From: Acinetobacter sp. NIPH 2699
GTDB lineage: Bacteria > Pseudomonadota > Gammaproteobacteria > Pseudomonadales > Moraxellaceae
Direction: 5' to 3'
DNA: 64,000 nucleotides
Assembly (NCBI RefSeq): GCF_022549355.1
Contig: NZ_JAKZGL010000008.1
Span: 1 to 64,000 of the forward strand
Below, in pieces: positions 27,385-36,497 of the stretch (position 1 is the stretch's first letter; every line of letters begins with the position of its first letter). The notes below the pieces were generated by a model. It worked only from the letters and a program-made list of their open reading frames with translations. It searched no databases and was not told the DNA's origin. The translations under genes and the position numbers were made by a program.

Positions 27385-27816
27385 TCAATGACGATGATGC
27401 TTTTTCTTTTTCCATTTTTTCTTTTGGCTTTGGCGTTTATCGTAATCACGGTCTTGACCGACTTGGCGACCCAATGCCGCACCACCTGCGGCACCCGCAG
27501 CAGCACCGATATAACCACCAGTTGTACCACCAACATTTTTACCAACAGCATAACCGCCAACGCCACCTAAACCGCCACCAATCGCAGCTTCTGTTCGTGT
27601 ACGTTTGCTACTTGCAGCAGCAGCGCCACCAGCACCACCGACTGCAGAGCCAATCAATGCGCCATTATGACCGCCAACCTCTTTACCAATAGCTGTACCG
27701 ACCACACTACCGAGCGCTGATGTTGCAGCAACACGAGTGGCATTATCAGCATGAGCAACAGTGACCAAAGAAGATGCTGCGAAAATAGCACTACATAACC
27801 AAGCATTTAATTTCAT
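27385..27816 (-). CDS. Glycine-zipper protein with basic C-terminal tail
   Basis: A 143-residue exported protein: signal peptide ending VTVAHA (about residue 23), then a long Gly/Ala-rich glycine-zipper region (ALGSVVGTAIGKEVGGHNGAL, GGGLGGVGGYAVGKNVGG and AAAGAAGGAALGRQVG) that could pack as paired membrane helices. It ends in a strongly basic KKKWKKKKHHRH tail. Related glycine-zipper 2TM proteins are found in the envelope and their functions are mostly unknown. The gene is monocistronic with its own terminator. Other reading frames through this Gly/Ala-rich DNA are also open, but this frame has the signal peptide and start. Confidence 0.8.
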   Translation of the reverse strand: MKLNAWLCSAIFAASSLVTVAHADNATRVAATSALGSVVGTAIGKEVGGHNGALIGSAVGGAGGAAAASSKRTRTEAAIGGGLGGVGGYAVGKNVGGTTGGYIGAAAGAAGGAALGRQVGQDRDYDKRQSQKKKWKKKKHHRH

Positions 27817-28049
27817 TTTGACTCCATGTCCTGAGTATATTGGACATCATTTCTAATGGCTGCAAATGTAACAAGAGTTAAGTGAGAAATTGTGGAGAGG
27901 TCAGTCGGAAGTATTGCGGTTAAGTGTCCAGATTGTAATGTTTTGTTTCAAGCCCTGAGTGTTTCCCTAAAAAAATAAGATAAAACAATAGGGTGGGATA
28001 TTTGATAGTGAAAGAAGTTTTATAATTAGAAACTTCTTTATATTCATTT

Positions 28050-28517
28050 TTAGTCTTGATCATTTTGTTTAGGTGGGGATTCTTCTTGCAGAGATGGACG
28101 AGTATCAATTCCTGTTTGTAAACGTAGATAATTTAAATCACGAATATTCTTTTGCGTTGCCACTACGCCAAACAAGCTCAGTAAAAATGACATGATGTAA
28201 AAACCTTTTTCGCTCATGGTAATGTCGGCATTCCATAAACTGATCAGTAAAAGCACAATACATACTGCCATTGATGCCCAACACAGAGCATAGTAAATCG
28301 CAGTAACAGGAATACCTTCTAATTGGTCTCGAACAGTTTTTTGCAATGACGCAGCAGAAAATAAGCCATAGAGTAAAATCACAAAGTAATAACCTTTCTC
28401 ATGCAGTGGCATGTGGGCATTCCATAACCCAATGATAAAGCCAACGGCTCCTGTCAATAATGCAACCCAGCTTGCCGCAATAAATGCAGAGGTAGGGCGG
28501 TTAATAAAATTATTCAT
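28050..28517 (-). CDS. YiaA/YiaB family inner-membrane protein
   Basis: A 155-residue protein with two copies of the YiaAB two-helix module. The first is around residues 10-60 (FIAASWVALLTGAVGFIIGL then MPLHEKGYYFVILLYGLFSA). The second is around 75-125 (LCWASMAVCIVLLLISLW then ITMSEKGFYIMSFLLSLFGV). Each module pairs a helix, an N-A-(H/D) turn, an EKG(Y/F)Y motif and a second helix. Four membrane helices are expected. Function is unknown. Both flanking regions are short and A/T-rich and show no obvious partner gene. Confidence 0.85.
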   Translation of the reverse strand: MNNFINRPTSAFIAASWVALLTGAVGFIIGLWNAHMPLHEKGYYFVILLYGLFSAASLQKTVRDQLEGIPVTAIYYALCWASMAVCIVLLLISLWNADITMSEKGFYIMSFLLSLFGVVATQKNIRDLNYLRLQTGIDTRPSLQEESPPKQNDQD

Positions 28518-28768
28518 AGATTTATCCTATTGTTTTATCTTTGTATTTACTGTTTTAAACTTTTTATATCTCAGATCATTCATGAGAACAAGTCATGAAA
28601 ACCAAAGCAGAACAATTTGTGATGAAATCATGATGGAATCGTAAGTAACATGGTTTGTCTATGTCTTTTAAGCGGTAGAATCTGTAAACTATGCGCAATT
28701 TTTTGATTTTGCTCATGCTTCATTCATTTGATAGGCATTGAACCTTTAGATTTTGAGATATTTCGCCC

Positions 28769-29857
28769 ATGAAAGCATCACTCCGTTTAAGACTAGATCA
28801 ACTTTGTGATCGTCATGAAGAGCTGACTGCATTACTTGCTGATGTAGAAGTGATTTCGGACAATAAACGTTTTCGTAAACTGTCTCGTGAACATAGTGAT
28901 TTATCTGAAATTACCGAAGTTTGGGGTAAATATCGTCAAGCTGAAGAAGATATTGAAACAGCAGAAATGATGAAGTCTGACCCAGATTTCAAAGATATGG
29001 CTGAAGAAGAGATTAAAGCCAATAAAACGCTTTTGTCTGAATTAGAAGAACAACTTAATGTTTTGATGATTCCGAAAGATCCAAATGATGCTAATTCTGC
29101 ATACCTAGAGGTTCGTGCAGGTACAGGTGGGGATGAAGCCGCGATCTTCTCGGGTGATTTATTCCGTATGTATAGTAAATATGCCGAAACACAAGGCTGG
29201 CGTATTGAAGTCCTTTCAGAAAATGAAGGGGAACATGGTGGTTATAAAGAAGTAATTTGCCGTATTGATGGTGATGGCGTTTATGGTCGCTTGAAGTTTG
29301 AAAGTGGTGCGCATCGTGTACAACGTGTGCCTGCAACTGAGTCTCAAGGTCGTGTCCATACTTCGGCATGTACTGTTGCAATTCTGCCAGAAGTTGATGT
29401 CGATACTACCGTTGAAATCAATGCTTCTGATTTACGTATTGATACTTATCGTGCATCAGGTGCAGGTGGTCAGCACATTAACAAAACTGACTCTGCTGTG
29501 CGTATTACCCATATTCCATCAGGTGTGGTGGTTGAATGTCAGGAAGAACGTTCGCAGCATAAAAACAAAGCCAAAGCCATGGCTTTACTGGTATCTCGTT
29601 TGGAAAATGCAAAACGCCAAGCGCAGGAAACGGCAACTTCTGAGATGCGCCGTGATTTGGTGGGTTCAGGGGATCGTTCAGAACGTATCCGTACCTATAA
29701 CTATTCACAAGGTCGGATGACAGATCACCGTATCAATCTGACACTATATAAGTTGGATGCGATTATGGAAGGTGATTTGACGGAATTATTGGACAGTTTA
29801 CATCGTGAATATCAAGCCGATCAGTTGGCAATGCTAGCACAGGAAAATGGCGGCTAA
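28769..29857 (+). CDS. prfA: Peptide chain release factor 1
   Basis: A 362-residue class I release factor that recognises UAA and UAG and triggers peptide release. The GGQ motif is at residues 233-235 in [19 protein letters not shown], the same positions as in E. coli, and the codon-recognition tripeptide PAT is in [10 protein letters not shown]. The gene overlaps prmC by one base (TAATG). PrmC methylates the GGQ glutamine, so the pairing is functional as well as genetic. Confidence 0.97.
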   Translation: MKASLRLRLDQLCDRHEELTALLADVEVISDNKRFRKLSREHSDLSEITEVWGKYRQAEEDIETAEMMKSDPDFKDMAEEEIKANKTLLSELEEQLNVLMIPKDPNDANSAYLEVRAGTGGDEAAIFSGDLFRMYSKYAETQGWRIEVLSENEGEHGGYKEVICRIDGDGVYGRLKFESGAHRVQRVPATESQGRVHTSACTVAILPEVDVDTTVEINASDLRIDTYRASGAGGQHINKTDSAVRITHIPSGVVVECQEERSQHKNKAKAMALLVSRLENAKRQAQETATSEMRRDLVGSGDRSERIRTYNYSQGRMTDHRINLTLYKLDAIMEGDLTELLDSLHREYQADQLAMLAQENGG

Positions 29858-30675
29858 TGAATATTGCTCAAGCATTAGTGATTAAGGGCGAGACTGATAG
29901 CTATGAACGTCAAGAGGCGGCATGGTTACTTGAACATCTTCTCGGTGTGAATGCCTTAGAACTCAAACTAAGACTTGAGCAAGAGTTGACTGAACTGCAA
30001 CAGCAAGCTTACCTCGCGGGGCTTGCTCGAATTTCGCAGGGTGAACCACTCGCGTATGTCATCGGTTCACAACCATTTTGGACTTTAGATTTAAAAGTGA
30101 CACATGACACTTTAGTTCCTCGTCCAGATACTGAAATACTCGTTGAAACTGTGTTGAACTTAGCGCTTGCTCAGGATATCAACATGGTGGATTTGGGCAC
30201 AGGAACAGGGGCAATTGCTTTAGCACTTGCGAGTGAACGGCCACAATGGTCAGTGACAGCAACCGATATTTACCAGCCGACATTATATGTTGCTAAAGAA
30301 AATGCGCTTCGACATGGCTTAACTCAAGTTAAATTTGCTTGTGGGGCTTGGTTCGATGCTCTAGACACGCAAACGTTTGATTTAATTGTATCAAATCCGC
30401 CTTATATCGATCCTGATGATGTGCATATGAAAAATCTCAAGTCAGAACCTGAACGTGCATTAGTTGCAGATCGTCATGGGCTTGCAGATATTGAAACCAT
30501 CATTTCTCAAGGGAAAAGTTGGCTCAAGGCTAAAGGATGGATTGTCCTTGAACATGGTTATGATCAAGGACAAGCAGTACGTGAAATCTTTGAACAGTTC
30601 GGTTTTAGCGAAATCGAAACGATCAAAGATTATGGTGGTAATGATCGAGTTTCACTTGCACAGCTTTACGAATAG
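29857..30675 (+). CDS. prmC: Release factor glutamine methyltransferase PrmC
   Basis: A 272-residue SAM-dependent methyltransferase that modifies the GGQ glutamine of RF1 and RF2. The N-terminal helical domain (about 1-75) ends in GEPLAYVIGSQPFW; the catalytic domain has VDLGTGTGAIALALA (SAM binding) and the active-site NPPY in DLIVSNPPYIDPDD. The start codon shares a base with the prfA stop. The 3' end overlaps the 3' end of the convergent hydrolase gene by 10 bases. Confidence 0.95.
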   Translation: MNIAQALVIKGETDSYERQEAAWLLEHLLGVNALELKLRLEQELTELQQQAYLAGLARISQGEPLAYVIGSQPFWTLDLKVTHDTLVPRPDTEILVETVLNLALAQDINMVDLGTGTGAIALALASERPQWSVTATDIYQPTLYVAKENALRHGLTQVKFACGAWFDALDTQTFDLIVSNPPYIDPDDVHMKNLKSEPERALVADRHGLADIETIISQGKSWLKAKGWIVLEHGYDQGQAVREIFEQFGFSEIETIKDYGGNDRVSLAQLYE

Positions 30676-31541
30676 TTAGCCAAAAAGCACATGATTTCTT
30701 TTGCTACGATCTTGGGTTGTTCCCATGGTGTCCAATGACCACACTCATCAATTTCGATTACTTGCGGATTTGGGATAAGTTCTCTATACCGAACAGCCAT
30801 ATGTTCACCTGAATTAGGGTCGTTTTTGCCATTAATTAATAGCATTGGAACTTTGTTATGGATTAAGGCGTTTACAAGGCGGTCCCGATACTTAAATCTT
30901 GTAAAGATAGATCGATTTAAACTGACTAAACTTTTCTTACCATAATTATAATTTAATAGCTTATACCATTGCTCTAGTTCTGAAGATGTAGGTTGATGAT
31001 GTTGATCAAACATTTGGAGCATGGATTTTGAAAATACAGAGAATGAAATTAATGGAACGATTAAGTGACCTAAAAAAGATGCCATTAATTTTTGTATTAT
31101 ACGTGGACGATAGGCTTCTGAAAATAAGCTACCATTCATAAATACTACAGATTGAATTGAGTGGGGTAACTGTTTTTTTAGTTGTCTATCTAATAACTCC
31201 TGTATTACACCTACGCCCAAATCATGTCCTACTAAATGTACATTATCTAGCTTTAAATATTGAATTAAAGCAATACATTGATCAGCATGATCTTGTACAG
31301 AATATTGATGCCCAACTGGTTTGTCAGAAAATCCTAAACCCAATAAATCAATAGCTACGAGCTGATATTCTTCTGAGAGTTGTTCCCAGACTCTAGTCCA
31401 ATCAAATGAGCTTGTAGGATACCCATGAATAAGAAAAATAGTATTTACGGCTGGTCGTGAGGAGTATTGATAGAAAATATTAAAATTTTTAAATGTAAAA
31501 TATTTTCCAGTCTTCTTCCAACTCTCAAGTGTGTGGTACAT
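30666..31541 (-). CDS. Alpha/beta hydrolase, haloalkane dehalogenase/epoxide hydrolase type
   Basis: A 291-residue alpha/beta hydrolase. The nucleophile elbow is VHLVGHDLGVGV, with Asp in place of the serine of esterases, as in haloalkane dehalogenases and epoxide hydrolases. The oxyanion segment is FLIHGYPTSSFDW, the acid is in LLINGKNDPNSG and the base His is in DECGHWTPWEQP. No signal peptide is evident, so it is probably cytoplasmic. The substrate is unknown. It is divergent from a TetR-family gene with only 57 bp between starts, so that regulator probably controls it. Confidence 0.82.
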   Translation of the reverse strand: MYHTLESWKKTGKYFTFKNFNIFYQYSSRPAVNTIFLIHGYPTSSFDWTRVWEQLSEEYQLVAIDLLGLGFSDKPVGHQYSVQDHADQCIALIQYLKLDNVHLVGHDLGVGVIQELLDRQLKKQLPHSIQSVVFMNGSLFSEAYRPRIIQKLMASFLGHLIVPLISFSVFSKSMLQMFDQHHQPTSSELEQWYKLLNYNYGKKSLVSLNRSIFTRFKYRDRLVNALIHNKVPMLLINGKNDPNSGEHMAVRYRELIPNPQVIEIDECGHWTPWEQPKIVAKEIMCFLANYS

Positions 31542-31560
31542 TTTAATCTCTTTTATAAGA

Positions 31561-31573
31561 CTTACACTGTAAG
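31561..31573. promoter_or_regulatory. Probable TetR operator
   Basis: CTTACA-C-TGTAAG is a perfect 6-bp inverted repeat with one central base, in the 57-bp region between the divergent hydrolase and TetR genes. A related half-site TTACAAG follows at 31579-31586. Such compact palindromes are typical TetR-family operators. The protein bound is inferred. Confidence 0.5.
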
Positions 31574-31598
31574 GTGAATTTACAAGGCAATAAAACTT

Positions 31599-32234
31599 AT
31601 GTCAAATACCATTCATCAGAAATTAAAAACAAAAGAAAGTTTGTCCAAAGAACGTATTGTGCGTACTGCAATTGAAATGATTGAAGAAATTGGGATTGAT
31701 AAATTTAGTTTGCGTAAGTTAGCTGAGAAATTAAATTGTGAGGCAATGAGTATTTATTATCATGTCAAAAATAAAGATCAGATTTTTGATGAAATTGTTG
31801 ATTTGTTAATTTCAAGTATTCAATTTGAAAGTGATACTTTAGCTATGAAGCAGCAACTTATTTCTGTTGCACGACAATGGCGATTTTTAGCTAAAACTTA
31901 TCCAAATTTCTTTCCTATTTTGGCTACTCACCAGCTCAATACCAATGTTGGTAGTCAGTTTATGAATCAGATTCTGATGATTTTTAAAAAAGAAAACTTA
32001 TCCATACAACAAGCAAGCTATTTTTTAAGAATATTGAATTATTATTTAATCGGTGCAGGAGTTGACGAAACAAAAGGTTATCGTTCTGGTAGTTCCGCAG
32101 TTAATCCGATCAAATTAGATAGTAACCCTAATCATTATTCATTATTAGTACAAGCCATGCCGTATTGGGCAGATTCACACTACGATGAAATTTTTGAGTT
32201 AGGGTTGGAAATGCTTCTAGCTAAAATGGTATGA
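31599..32234 (+). CDS. TetR-family transcriptional regulator
   Basis: A 211-residue regulator. The N-terminal helix-turn-helix is clear: ERIVRTAIEMIEEIGIDKFSLRKLAEKLNCEAMSIYYHVKNKDQIFDEIVD (about residues 19-69, given here only for its TetR pattern SLRKLAEKLN..SIYYHVKNK). The C-terminal part is a helical ligand-binding domain of the TetR_C type. The ligand is unknown. It is divergent from the hydrolase gene and probably represses it and itself through the palindrome between them. Confidence 0.85.
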   Translation: MSNTIHQKLKTKESLSKERIVRTAIEMIEEIGIDKFSLRKLAEKLNCEAMSIYYHVKNKDQIFDEIVDLLISSIQFESDTLAMKQQLISVARQWRFLAKTYPNFFPILATHQLNTNVGSQFMNQILMIFKKENLSIQQASYFLRILNYYLIGAGVDETKGYRSGSSAVNPIKLDSNPNHYSLLVQAMPYWADSHYDEIFELGLEMLLAKMV

Positions 32235-32298
32235 ATATTGTTTCCCAATTAAGCTAAAGTTCATTGAGGAAATAGGTTGAGTTTTGATCAAACGTTAA

Positions 32299-32931
32299 CT
32301 ATTCCTCGATATATTGTTGTATAACCTTGGCGAGACCAATGTCTCCTTGTTTTTCCAAACCTTCAACAACACCTATAGCATCTATCTTTTCTCGATTCTG
32401 ACTTAATTTAAATTTTCCTGTTATTCGTGTCATTTGAATTTCGATGCCGACAATATCAGCGATTTCCTGTGCAATATATTCTTTGGGTGCATCAGACATT
32501 TTCCAAGGAATTGGTTGCTTTGCTTCATGTGTACGCGTGAGTTTTGCAAGGATTCCACGCAAAGATTTTTCATCGTGTAAGAAGTTAATTTTCCCCTTTA
32601 CATGGACAACTTGATAATTCCACGTCGGCACATGTTGATGATGTTGCTGTTTTGTCGGATACCAGTTGGGCGAGATATAACCTTGTTCGCCCTGAAAAAT
32701 AATGAGAATTTCCGCACCATTTTCTATTTGTGTATGTAAGGGATTATTTTTGGCAATGTGAGCGACCAGTGTTGCCGTTTGGCTTTCTTCATCACGCAGT
32801 AATTTAAACGGCAAATGATTGGCTTCTAAACCCTCATCACTATGACTAATCAATGTGGCAAAAGGGTAGTCTTGAATGAGTTGGTATAGTTTTTCAAGAT
32901 CTGTTTCTTCAAATATTTCTGGCAAATACAT
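32299..32931 (-). CDS. PaiB-family FMN-binding protein / negative regulator
   Basis: A 210-residue protein of the PaiB (FMN-binding split-barrel) family. Signature segments are LIQDYPFATLISHSDEGLEANHLPF, HIAKNNPLH, GEQGYISPNWYPTK and VPTWNYQVVHVKGKI. In Bacillus PaiB is tied to repression of sporulation and protease genes; in other bacteria the role is unclear, and a flavin-dependent or haem-related enzyme is possible. No helix-turn-helix is visible, so the regulator label is inherited from the family name. It follows the AraC gene by 16 bases on the same strand. Confidence 0.82.
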   Translation of the reverse strand: MYLPEIFEETDLEKLYQLIQDYPFATLISHSDEGLEANHLPFKLLRDEESQTATLVAHIAKNNPLHTQIENGAEILIIFQGEQGYISPNWYPTKQQHHQHVPTWNYQVVHVKGKINFLHDEKSLRGILAKLTRTHEAKQPIPWKMSDAPKEYIAQEIADIVGIEIQMTRITGKFKLSQNREKIDAIGVVEGLEKQGDIGLAKVIQQYIEE

Positions 32932-32947
32932 GGCTAAACTCCATTCA

Positions 32948-34006
32948 CTACCTTAAATGACTGAGACGATTTTGTTTGTTGGGTGAAGATTTTCTATAAG
33001 AACCTGGACTGACACCACTCCATTTTTTAAATGCGCGGTGAAAGGCACTTGGGTCATGGAAATTAAGATCATCACTGATGCTTTGGATTGAATCATTGGT
33101 TTTACTGAGCCGCTCAATCGCAATATCACAGCGGATATCATTTTTGAGCTGTTGATAACTAAAACCTTCTTGTTTTAGGCGGCGTTGAATCGTTGCCGTG
33201 GACATATTCAGTTGTTGTGCAATATCTTTCAGCTCGGCCCATTGTGCAGGGGCTTGTAGAAGTAGCTGGCGACGGATTTGCAAGCTTAACGAATTTTCAT
33301 TCTTAAATCGTACGATAAGATTATAAGGTGTATGTTTTAAAAAGTCCTTTAAGGCATTTTTATCTTTTTTAATTTTATGTTTGAGATAATGCGCATCAAA
33401 TTCAATGCTGTTTTGTGCAGTATTGAATTGAATATTTTCACAGAAACGAACACGATAGTCTTGTATTTCTACAGGTTGGTGACATTTGAAGGTCATTTTG
33501 TGAAAGTTAATACGCTGATCACTTAACCAACACATTAAACTATGCACAAGCATTAAAAAAGTCGCATAGGTAAACATGCGTTTTGGCTGTTCACGATCAT
33601 GCAAGATTAAATACGCTTTATCACCTTGTTGAACAAGTTCTGCTTGAATATCATCGAGTATTAGCGCTAAAAAGTTAAGAATTTCCCTAATCGCTTGTTC
33701 TAATGTTTCGGTATTAAATGCTAGTTTAGCCAATAGCTTATAACTTCCTCGACGCATCGGATGAGTATCCATTCCCAAGAATTCATCATTCATGCTTTCT
33801 GCAAGTTCGACCCATAGCTGAGCACATTGCGTGACAGGAATACGGGCTTTAGCTGACGTTAATAACTCAGCCGAAATACCAGCACGATTGGCTATATGTA
33901 CAATATTTAAGCCACGGCTTGCAGCTACGCTTACTGCTTCACGAATCAGTGCGTTTGAAATGGTATCTTTAGCAGAATCAAGATCAAGGTTTGGGTTTTG
34001 GCTCAT
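32948..34006 (-). CDS. AraC-family transcriptional regulator
   Basis: A 352-residue AraC regulator with an N-terminal arabinose_bd-type domain and a C-terminal DNA-binding domain: first helix-turn-helix LKDIAQQLNMSTATIQRRLK, second SISDDLNFHDPSAFHRAFKK before the signature WSGVSPGSYR. I prefer the ATG at 34006; an in-frame TTG at 34021 is possible and neither has a good ribosome-binding site. It is divergent from a short-chain dehydrogenase gene with about 145 bp between starts and is followed closely by paiB. Regulation of the dehydrogenase is inferred from this layout; many relatives control lipid or alkane genes. Confidence 0.83.
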   Translation of the reverse strand: MSQNPNLDLDSAKDTISNALIREAVSVAASRGLNIVHIANRAGISAELLTSAKARIPVTQCAQLWVELAESMNDEFLGMDTHPMRRGSYKLLAKLAFNTETLEQAIREILNFLALILDDIQAELVQQGDKAYLILHDREQPKRMFTYATFLMLVHSLMCWLSDQRINFHKMTFKCHQPVEIQDYRVRFCENIQFNTAQNSIEFDAHYLKHKIKKDKNALKDFLKHTPYNLIVRFKNENSLSLQIRRQLLLQAPAQWAELKDIAQQLNMSTATIQRRLKQEGFSYQQLKNDIRCDIAIERLSKTNDSIQSISDDLNFHDPSAFHRAFKKWSGVSPGSYRKSSPNKQNRLSHLR

Positions 34007-34150
34007 ATGCGGATGAAACAATAGGAGAGGAAATAGGTGGAATGCTCAAAAGTTGCATCACATTTGCTACTTTTTGGAATTGTATCGGAAAAAACTTGCC
34101 TTTACTCTCTGTTATAAAAATATATCACTTTAATTTGACAGGAAAAGTAA

Positions 34151-34921
34151 ATGAAAATTCAAGGAAAGCACTTTGTTATTACAGGTGGTGGTTCTGGTCT
34201 AGGTGCAGCAACAGCAGAATATCTCATTGAAAAGGGTGCTTCTGTTAGCTTGGTGGATATGAATACTGAGGTCGGAGAACAACAAGCATTGACCTTGGGT
34301 GAAAAAGCGGAGTTTGTAAAACTTGATGTCACTGACGAACAAGCCGCAGAGCAGTTTTTTAAAGATGTTATTGCAAAGCATGGCAGCTTACATGGTTTAG
34401 TCAACTGCGCAGGGATTGGACCATCTGCAAAGGTGGTTGGAAAAGAGGGTGTACATGATCTAGCCATGTTCTCTAAAGTTTTGCATATCAATGTTACTGG
34501 TACATTTAATATGCTGCGTTTTGCAGCAGACGCGATGAGTAAAAATACCATTGAGGACGGTGATGAAGATCGTGGCGTGATCGTCAATACAGCTTCAGTT
34601 GCGGCTTTTGATGGCCAAATTGGTCAAGCGGCTTATTCAGCATCTAAGGGGGCAGTGGTGGCGATGACTTTACCACTTGCGCGTGAATTGGCGCGTCATG
34701 CGATTCGTGTGATGACCGTTGCGCCAGGCATTATGGAAACGCCAATGCTTAAAGGTTTGCCGCAAAACGTCCAAGATGCTTTAGGGCAAATGGTGCCTTA
34801 TCCTTCACGTTTAGGTCGTCCTGAAGAATTTGCTCGCTTGGTGGTTCATATTGCTGAAAATTCATATCTGAATGGTGAAGTGATCCGTTTAGATGGCGCG
34901 ATTCGTATGGCGGCGAAGTAA
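34151..34921 (+). CDS. Short-chain dehydrogenase, 3-hydroxyacyl-CoA dehydrogenase-like
   Basis: A 256-residue SDR. The nucleotide-binding motif is GGGSGLGAAT (residues about 12-21) with an acidic VDMN that favours NAD. The catalytic Ser-Tyr-Lys are in VNTASVAAFDG and AYSASKGAVV, and the Asn is in NVTGTF. The APGIMETPML segment resembles type II 3-hydroxyacyl-CoA dehydrogenases (HSD17B10-like), so a role in fatty-acid beta-oxidation is likely but not proven. AGGAAA lies six bases before the ATG. A terminator follows. The divergent AraC gene is the likely regulator. Confidence 0.85.
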   Translation: MKIQGKHFVITGGGSGLGAATAEYLIEKGASVSLVDMNTEVGEQQALTLGEKAEFVKLDVTDEQAAEQFFKDVIAKHGSLHGLVNCAGIGPSAKVVGKEGVHDLAMFSKVLHINVTGTFNMLRFAADAMSKNTIEDGDEDRGVIVNTASVAAFDGQIGQAAYSASKGAVVAMTLPLARELARHAIRVMTVAPGIMETPMLKGLPQNVQDALGQMVPYPSRLGRPEEFARLVVHIAENSYLNGEVIRLDGAIRMAAK

Positions 34922-34931
34922 TTTGATCGAT

Positions 34932-34970
34932 TTGAAAAGTACGGTGAGGTACTGTACTTTTCAAGTTTTT
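34932..34970 (+). terminator. Intrinsic terminator after the SDR gene
   Basis: Perfect 11-bp stem TTGAAAAGTAC/GTACTTTTCAA with an 11-base loop, followed by GTTTTTC, 10 bases after the stop codon. Confidence 0.82.
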
Positions 34971-35029
34971 CATCGTTTTAATGTATCAGTTTGTAGCCTA
35001 TTTTGACGCATGATGGATTTGCTTATATA

Positions 35030-35052
35030 TTGATAATGAAAACTATTATCAA
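35030..35052. promoter_or_regulatory. Fur box upstream of the exported superoxide dismutase gene
   Basis: TTGATAAT-GAAAACT-ATTATCAA: two perfect 8-bp inverted arms around 7 bp. The core GATAAT-N7-ATTATC has the arm sequence and spacing of the classical 19-bp Fur consensus. It ends 15 bases before the ATG and would overlap the promoter, so iron-loaded Fur would repress the gene. Confidence 0.75.
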
Positions 35053-35067
35053 CATTGGATTGAAATA

Positions 35068-35751
35068 ATGCGATATCTGAACAAAGGTTTATTGACATTA
35101 GCTGTGTGTTCGAGCTTGAGTATGTCTGCTCTTGCAAACTTCACACAAGCGCCTTTACCTTACAAAAGTGATGCTTTAGAGCCTGCTATTGATCAGCAAA
35201 CGATGGAAATTCACTATGGTAAACACCATAAAGCCTATGTCGATAATTTAAATGCTCAGATCAAGACTTATCCTGAACTGGATAAATTAAGTGTAGAGCA
35301 GATCCAACAACAGATTTCTAAATACAATGCCGCGGTTCGTAATAATGGTGGTGGACATTTCAACCATGCTTTCTTTTGGGAGAGCCTAGCGCCAACCAAT
35401 AAAACAGGGAAGGCAAATGCCAAGTTATTAAAACAGATCAATCAAGATTTCGGTTCATTTAAAGCTTTCCAAGAGCAATTCAATCAAGCAGCGACCAGTC
35501 GTTTTGGTTCAGGTTGGGCATGGTTAATTGTAAATCCACAAGGTAAATTAGAGATTACTTCGACACCAAATCAAGACAATCCACTGATGGATATTGCTGA
35601 GAAGAAAGGTCAACCTTTGCTTGGCTTAGATGTTTGGGAACATGCATATTATCTAAAATATCAAAATCGTAGAGCGGACTATACCGATGCTTTTTGGAGT
35701 GTAGTGAATTGGAATAAAGTTAATGAGCGTTATGCACAAGCTGTAAAATAA
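35068..35751 (+). CDS. Exported Fe/Mn-type superoxide dismutase
   Basis: A 227-residue superoxide dismutase of the Fe/Mn family with a signal peptide (residues 1-23, ending MSALA before NFTQAPLPYK). The metal ligands are visible: His49 in MEIHYGKHHKAYV, His in GGGHFNHAFFWESL, and Asp and His in GLDVWEHAYYLKYQNRR. Most periplasmic SODs of Gram-negatives are Cu/Zn enzymes, so an exported Fe/Mn enzyme is worth noting. It would remove superoxide in the periplasm. A Fur box overlaps the promoter. The gene is monocistronic with a strong terminator. Metal preference cannot be settled from the sequence. Confidence 0.9.
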   Translation: MRYLNKGLLTLAVCSSLSMSALANFTQAPLPYKSDALEPAIDQQTMEIHYGKHHKAYVDNLNAQIKTYPELDKLSVEQIQQQISKYNAAVRNNGGGHFNHAFFWESLAPTNKTGKANAKLLKQINQDFGSFKAFQEQFNQAATSRFGSGWAWLIVNPQGKLEITSTPNQDNPLMDIAEKKGQPLLGLDVWEHAYYLKYQNRRADYTDAFWSVVNWNKVNERYAQAVK

Positions 35752-35815
35752 TTTTTAAATCAAATCATTTCAGTTAAATCAGTGATTTGATTATCTCGTT
35801 ATGCATTTACTTCTT

Positions 35816-35847
35816 AAAAAAGCGATGAGTATTTTCATCGCTTTTTT
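35816..35847. terminator. Intrinsic terminator between the SOD and flavin reductase genes
   Basis: Perfect 13-bp stem AAAAAAGCGATGA/TCATCGCTTTTTT with a 6-base loop. It lies between convergent genes and can serve both strands. Confidence 0.9.
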
Positions 35848-35862
35848 GTCTTATTTTTAGTT

Positions 35863-36441
35863 TTAAAGATTTACTTTTACTTCGTCACCGATTAAATAAA
35901 ATGTACCACCAGCAATATAATGTAGGCTGCGCAAGTTTCTGTCAGCATCGGTAAAATGCCAATGTCCATCACGGAAAACACGTGAATCTGCCCATGCAGC
36001 AACAACAGAACCTATAAATAAATCATGATTTTGTTGAATATGTGGTTCAGGGATCACTTTACAGATGAGCCACGCGATGCTGCCATCGACTAAAGGTATG
36101 TCAAAGCCTTCTTTATAGAAAAGTTGGGTCTTACAATCTGTCAGTTTATTGGGATTATCAAATTTACTGATGGTTCCGAGTTGATGAACCATGTCGATTT
36201 GACTATAGCAGGGCACTTGCAAAGCAAAGTAACCACTTTGCTCAACCAGTTGACGAGTTTTAGTGCTTTTATCTAGTACGATGGTTACTTTGGCGGGTGT
36301 TAATTCTAAGGCGCAAGCCCAAGCGGCAGCCATAACATCTGTATCTTGTTCATGTTGAGCTGAGACCAAAACAGTAGGGCCATGATTCAGAAGACGATAG
36401 GCTTTGGCTAATTCAACTGAAGTAATTTCTTGAGCACTCAT
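35863..36441 (-). CDS. Flavin reductase-like FMN-binding protein
   Basis: A 192-residue split-barrel protein of the flavin reductase-like family. Recognisable stretches are TDVMAAAWACALELTPAKVTIVLDKSTKTRQLV, then SGYFALQVPC, and LVDGSIAWLICKVI followed by HDLFIGSVVAAWADSRVF. Such proteins bind FMN and some reduce free flavin with NAD(P)H for a partner oxygenase. No oxygenase partner is encoded nearby, so the role is open. No signal peptide. It shares strand with the AraC gene 56 bases upstream. Confidence 0.82.
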   Translation of the reverse strand: MSAQEITSVELAKAYRLLNHGPTVLVSAQHEQDTDVMAAAWACALELTPAKVTIVLDKSTKTRQLVEQSGYFALQVPCYSQIDMVHQLGTISKFDNPNKLTDCKTQLFYKEGFDIPLVDGSIAWLICKVIPEPHIQQNHDLFIGSVVAAWADSRVFRDGHWHFTDADRNLRSLHYIAGGTFYLIGDEVKVNL

Positions 36442-36497
36442 ATCATGTCCAATCGGTTGATTATTTGTCTTATTGTTACATAGACTTGCCGAATACT

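Noticed and set aside
27244..27570. A 108-codon plus-strand frame opposite the glycine-zipper gene
   Set aside because: It runs through two terminators and lies antisense to a gene with a signal peptide and good family features. Gly/Ala-rich DNA often leaves other frames open.
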